DNA from: Bacteroidota bacterium
GTDB lineage: Bacteria > Bacteroidota > Bacteroidia > Bacteroidales > PXBB01
Length of the DNA: 9,826 nt
NCBI GenBank assembly: GCA_022708385.1
Contig: JAKIYU010000076.1
Span: 1-9,826, forward strand
Direction of reading: 5' to 3'
Positions 7,601 to 9,826 of the stretch are shown here, one piece after another. The notes beneath the pieces were generated by a model. That model worked only from the letters and a program-made list of their open reading frames with translations, did no database searches and had not been told where the DNA came from. Position 1 is the first letter of the stretch; the number at the start of each line of letters is the position of its first letter. A program made the translations under genes and the position numbers.

Positions 7601-9650
7601 ATATATTTCTGGTAAAAGAGGATGGGGACAAGCGCATTATTTTCAATTTAAAAATAACACTTATGAATATGTAAATTTTAACCGTTCCGACAGGGATTTC
7701 GTTTTTGTGAACAATTATAAAAGTGTTACAGTCCAGGCCGGTGTTTATCCTTATCTGGCCTGGGATGAGCAATGGTTTAAAGTGAACGGTTCTGTTATGG
7801 ATATCTGGAGCTGCCTTTCGGATGTAGGTAATGGTATGAAACTGGCTGTTTTCAACCCCATTTCAGGCGAGCCGTGGTACAGTACAGATGTAGGACAGAA
7901 TACGGGGCCTTATGGCAATGCCCACTGCCACAACTATCCTGTACCGGCCTTCGATTTCTTTACCTATTATCCGCCTAACTCTGCCGGATTCAGAGCAAAG
8001 ATTACCGATTTTATTAATATTGTGCCTGCAGGGTATTATGTGCTGGCGTATAGTCATAGGAATCATTATGCACAGGAATTTGAAGAACCCCTGCGACAAG
8101 CTTTTGAGTCTATTGGAAGTTCACAGATAAGATATATTCAGAACAACACACCCTATATAATTTTTGGAAGAAAGGGCATGCCTATAGGCCTTGCCAATGA
8201 GGCCACCGGCTCAACTCCGCAATCGGTAATAACCCTTGTGGATAGTATTAAAACTGCCTGGAATCAGGGCTATGTTAAGTCGGAACTCATTGGCCCTTCT
8301 ACACATTGGAATTCATTGCATTGGAGGTATAATTACAAAGATGGCATGGCCACCGACAGCGTAAGGCTTTCTGTAATTGGTATAAAACTTAACGGGCAGC
8401 AGGATACAATACTGTATGGCGTTTCGGAAGATTCACTCGATATTTTTAATCTCGACACGCTGATTCCTGCTGCCGTATATCCTTATATGCATCTGATTGC
8501 ATATATGAAGGACGACTCAATGCACACGCCTGCCCAATTGAAAAGATGGCAGGTGCTTTTCGAGGGTGTTCCCGAAACAAGTTTAAACCCATCGGCGCAT
8601 TTTTATTTCCACAGCGATACTCTGCAACAGGGCGAAGACCTTGTTTTTTCCTGCGCCATACAAAATATCGGCGATTACAATATGGACAGCTTATTGGTGT
8701 CGTATTGGGTGGTTGATAAAGACAGAAACATAATTCCTGTAAGCTACCCACGCCAGAGGCCACACCCTGTAGGCGATGTGTTTATTGATACAGTCCATTT
8801 TTCTACTAGATACCTTTCAGGGCAAAACAGCTTTTGGGTTGAAGTCAATCCACACTTCGACCAACTTGAACAATACAGTATTAACAACATTGGCGAAGTG
8901 CCCTTTTATGTTGTAACCGACAAAACAAACCCGCTGCTTGAAGTAACCTTCGATGGTGTTCACATACTTGATGGCGATATAGTGTCGGCTAATCCCGAAA
9001 TTGAAATCATCCTTAGAGACGAAAACAAATTCTTGCTTGTTGACAATGACACCTCATTATTCAGGGTATTCCTTAAAAAACCTGGAATGACCGATGCCGA
9101 AAGAATATATTTTGTGACCAACGGGGTTGAAATTATTAAGTTTTTGCCTGTAAGTTCATCGGAAAATACTGCGCATTTGAAATATACGCCGGGACTGCTT
9201 CCTGATGGTGTATATGAACTAAAAGTCCAGGCCAAAGATGCTTCACAGAACTTATCGGGTACTTATGATTACAGTATTAGGTTTGAGGTGATCAATAAAT
9301 CTACTATAACAGAAGTGCTTAACTACCCCAATCCGTTTTCCACATCTACACGCTTTGTTTTCACTTTAACCGGTTCGGAAATACCTACATACATGAAGAT
9401 TCAAATCATGACTATTTCAGGGAAAGTCGTCAAAGAGATTGATATGAGTGAACTGGGACCCGTTCATGTAGGCAGGAATATCACACAATATGCATGGGAT
9501 GGCCGCGATGAATTTGGAGACCGATTAGCCAACGGGGTGTATCTGTACCGGGTTATTGCAAAAATGAATGACCAGAAAATTGAACTTAATCCTACTGCTG
9601 CTTCCAAATATTTTAAACAGGAATTCGGAAAGATGTTCCTTTTTAGATAA
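4608..9650 (+). CDS. C25-family cysteine peptidase, putative type IX secretion sortase PorU2-like
   Basis: A 1680-residue multidomain exported protein. Order: signal peptide 1-36 (AIS|Q37); PorU-type N-terminal domain about 40-420, beginning YFKIKVSKEGIYRISYN; peptidase C25 domain about 424-780, opening DYLIVTH and closing HGDPAIKL. The likely catalytic pair is H652 in FFGHASGTG and C682 in ANSCFAGD, 30 residues apart, close to the spacing in gingipains and PorU. Then come Ig/CARDB-like (784-902), FN3-like (904-1010), an ILEI/PANDER-like stretch (1075-1190), further CARDB-like and Ig-like modules (about 1330-1435, 1441-1555), and a T9SS/FlgD-Ig-like C-terminal domain (about 1566-1680) with NYPNPF (1572-1577), ISGKVVKEI and WDGRDEFGDRLANGVYLYRV. 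In known PorU the C25 centre removes cargo sorting domains and joins cargo to anionic LPS. This protein is several hundred residues longer than canonical PorU, so a second sortase, or a secreted protease with its own partner barrel, are both possible. Confidence 0.9.
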   Translation: MKPFYSFSNIKSIKKTLLVPLFILILVLAASYSAISQPYGNEWINYDQVYFKIKVSKEGIYRISYNTLVAAGVPIGTFDPRSLQLFNKGEEQYIYVHNENTGVFTANDYIEFYANKNDGWFDAALFNSPGTHTNPYYSLINDTAVYFLTWNNILNNRRVALIMDSNFSPYVPIPYFYAINHQNYTDTYFYGETNLFGGTDAEYTTGEGWFDNGVSLGGTITKTLQTPNFLSTGPAATLTMALVGASLPMHHLRISMPGQVFDTTYVGYKNFLINRQIPANLLNASGNPFVFSSIDDQGSSADRNTVAYIRLKYPQTLNLNNASTYRMYVPDGTQNSAYLYLSNFNLGTNDSVILYDVTNHKKIKVVRNGNMLQALVPNSGGEKFCYISSSAQIINVTDIQPVNTDMGNYAKFTDYSNAVYSNSDYLIVTHASLATEATNYKNYRQSTGYNVLMVYADELYDQFAYGIAKHPLSIRNFARFAMNTFSGTPKALFLLGKSYTAMAYRKNAAFYAGTLVPTFGVPASDNLFTSRIIDTLYQPAIPTGRLVAQNNTHVSIYLNKVIAYEDTQQIAQQAPELWMKNVLHFGGGTSITEQSQIASYLGNYKEIIEDTLFGGYVRTFLKTSSAPIQINQSDSLKEIINNGVSLMTFFGHASGTGFDQSIDNPSEYNNTGKYPFLFANSCFAGDIFSSGLSSSEAFVLIQDKGVIGYLASTAPSPVGSLNTYASWFYKNICYLNYGKPIGACIQKTVNNVQATAPGNPYVKEVCLVTVLHGDPAIKLNSFEKPDFEVTASSIYYDPAFVTTETDSFTVYVIATNKGRAVSGNYIVELKRTYPDGSVTDTYMKQIPATAFKDTISFKLPVDKVNGVGVNVIKVSLDLYNDYDEITKVNNTVTVSLLIKSMDIIPIYPAKYAVIPNANGLTLKASTGDPFMGVKNYIFQIDTTDSFNSPFLTIHQVSDSGGVINWTLPPTFVLTDSTVYYWRVALDNSQPVWRESSFQYISGKRGWGQAHYFQFKNNTYEYVNFNRSDRDFVFVNNYKSVTVQAGVYPYLAWDEQWFKVNGSVMDIWSCLSDVGNGMKLAVFNPISGEPWYSTDVGQNTGPYGNAHCHNYPVPAFDFFTYYPPNSAGFRAKITDFINIVPAGYYVLAYSHRNHYAQEFEEPLRQAFESIGSSQIRYIQNNTPYIIFGRKGMPIGLANEATGSTPQSVITLVDSIKTAWNQGYVKSELIGPSTHWNSLHWRYNYKDGMATDSVRLSVIGIKLNGQQDTILYGVSEDSLDIFNLDTLIPAAVYPYMHLIAYMKDDSMHTPAQLKRWQVLFEGVPETSLNPSAHFYFHSDTLQQGEDLVFSCAIQNIGDYNMDSLLVSYWVVDKDRNIIPVSYPRQRPHPVGDVFIDTVHFSTRYLSGQNSFWVEVNPHFDQLEQYSINNIGEVPFYVVTDKTNPLLEVTFDGVHILDGDIVSANPEIEIILRDENKFLLVDNDTSLFRVFLKKPGMTDAERIYFVTNGVEIIKFLPVSSSENTAHLKYTPGLLPDGVYELKVQAKDASQNLSGTYDYSIRFEVINKSTITEVLNYPNPFSTSTRFVFTLTGSEIPTYMKIQIMTISGKVVKEIDMSELGPVHVGRNITQYAWDGRDEFGDRLANGVYLYRVIAKMNDQKIELNPTAASKYFKQEFGKMFLFR

Positions 9651-9826
9651 CATATTTCATGAAGTTTTTCAGCTTTTTCAATTTTTTTTAGCAAGTCTTT
9701 AACCCAACTTGAGACCTAAAAGATTGTAATATTCACATAATCTGCAAGTTACAAATTTCACTTTCATTATTCGGGGAACACAATATTTTTTCTGTAGAAA
9801 GGCATAGGTTTATAATTAGTAGCTGA
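9651..9826. other. Noncoding region after the C25 peptidase gene
   Basis: No coding frame, RNA gene or clear promoter is seen in these 176 bases. A run of eight T residues at 9682-9689 lies 32 bases after the stop codon but is not preceded by a stable hairpin; a 5-bp pairing of CAAGT (9692-9696) with ACTTG (9707-9711) comes after it. Termination may therefore be factor-dependent, or a downstream gene beyond the window may be cotranscribed. Confidence 0.4.

Overview
The window reads as ordinary chromosome of a Bacteroidota bacterium, most likely Bacteroidales-like and AT-rich. The grounds are: a PorV-like barrel beside a C25 (gingipain/PorU-type) peptidase with a type IX secretion C-terminal domain; a FISUMP-domain lipoprotein; A-rich stretches instead of Shine-Dalgarno sites before the start codons; and matches to the Bacteroidota -7 promoter box (TAnnTTTG). 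I see no tRNA, rRNA, insertion sequence, CRISPR array or phage gene.

Left half, minus strand. Bases 1-276 hold the first 92 codons of an exported protein whose start resembles right-handed beta-helix surface proteins; the rest lies outside the window. After a 282-base AT-rich gap come two genes 19 bases apart, transcribed leftward: tryptophanase (tnaA, 1166-2545), then a lipoprotein with a C-terminal YqaE/Pmp3 membrane hairpin (559-1146). Upstream of tnaA is an unusual 164-base leader with a perfect 13-bp inverted repeat, a U-run just before the start codon and a 12-base copy of the 16S rRNA 3' tail. Further upstream is a FISUMP-domain lipoprotein (2710-3345).

Right half, plus strand. From a divergent promoter region (3346-3519) runs a two-gene unit: a PorV/PorQ-family outer-membrane barrel protein (3520-4605), then, 2 bases on, a 1680-residue C25-peptidase protein of the PorU2 type (4608-9650). 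It carries a PorU-like N-terminal domain, a catalytic His/Cys pair, several Ig-like modules, an apparent ILEI/PANDER-like domain and a T9SS-type C-terminal domain. Canonical PorU and PorV form the attachment (sortase) complex of the type IX secretion system; this pair looks like a paralogous version. The final 176 bases hold no recognisable gene.

Together the window is mostly envelope and surface biology: exported beta-helix start, two lipoproteins and a T9SS-related pair, with one catabolic enzyme (tryptophan to indole, pyruvate and ammonia). The parts most worth a second look are the domain make-up of the PorU2-like protein, the tnaA leader, and the lipoprotein-YqaE fusion.
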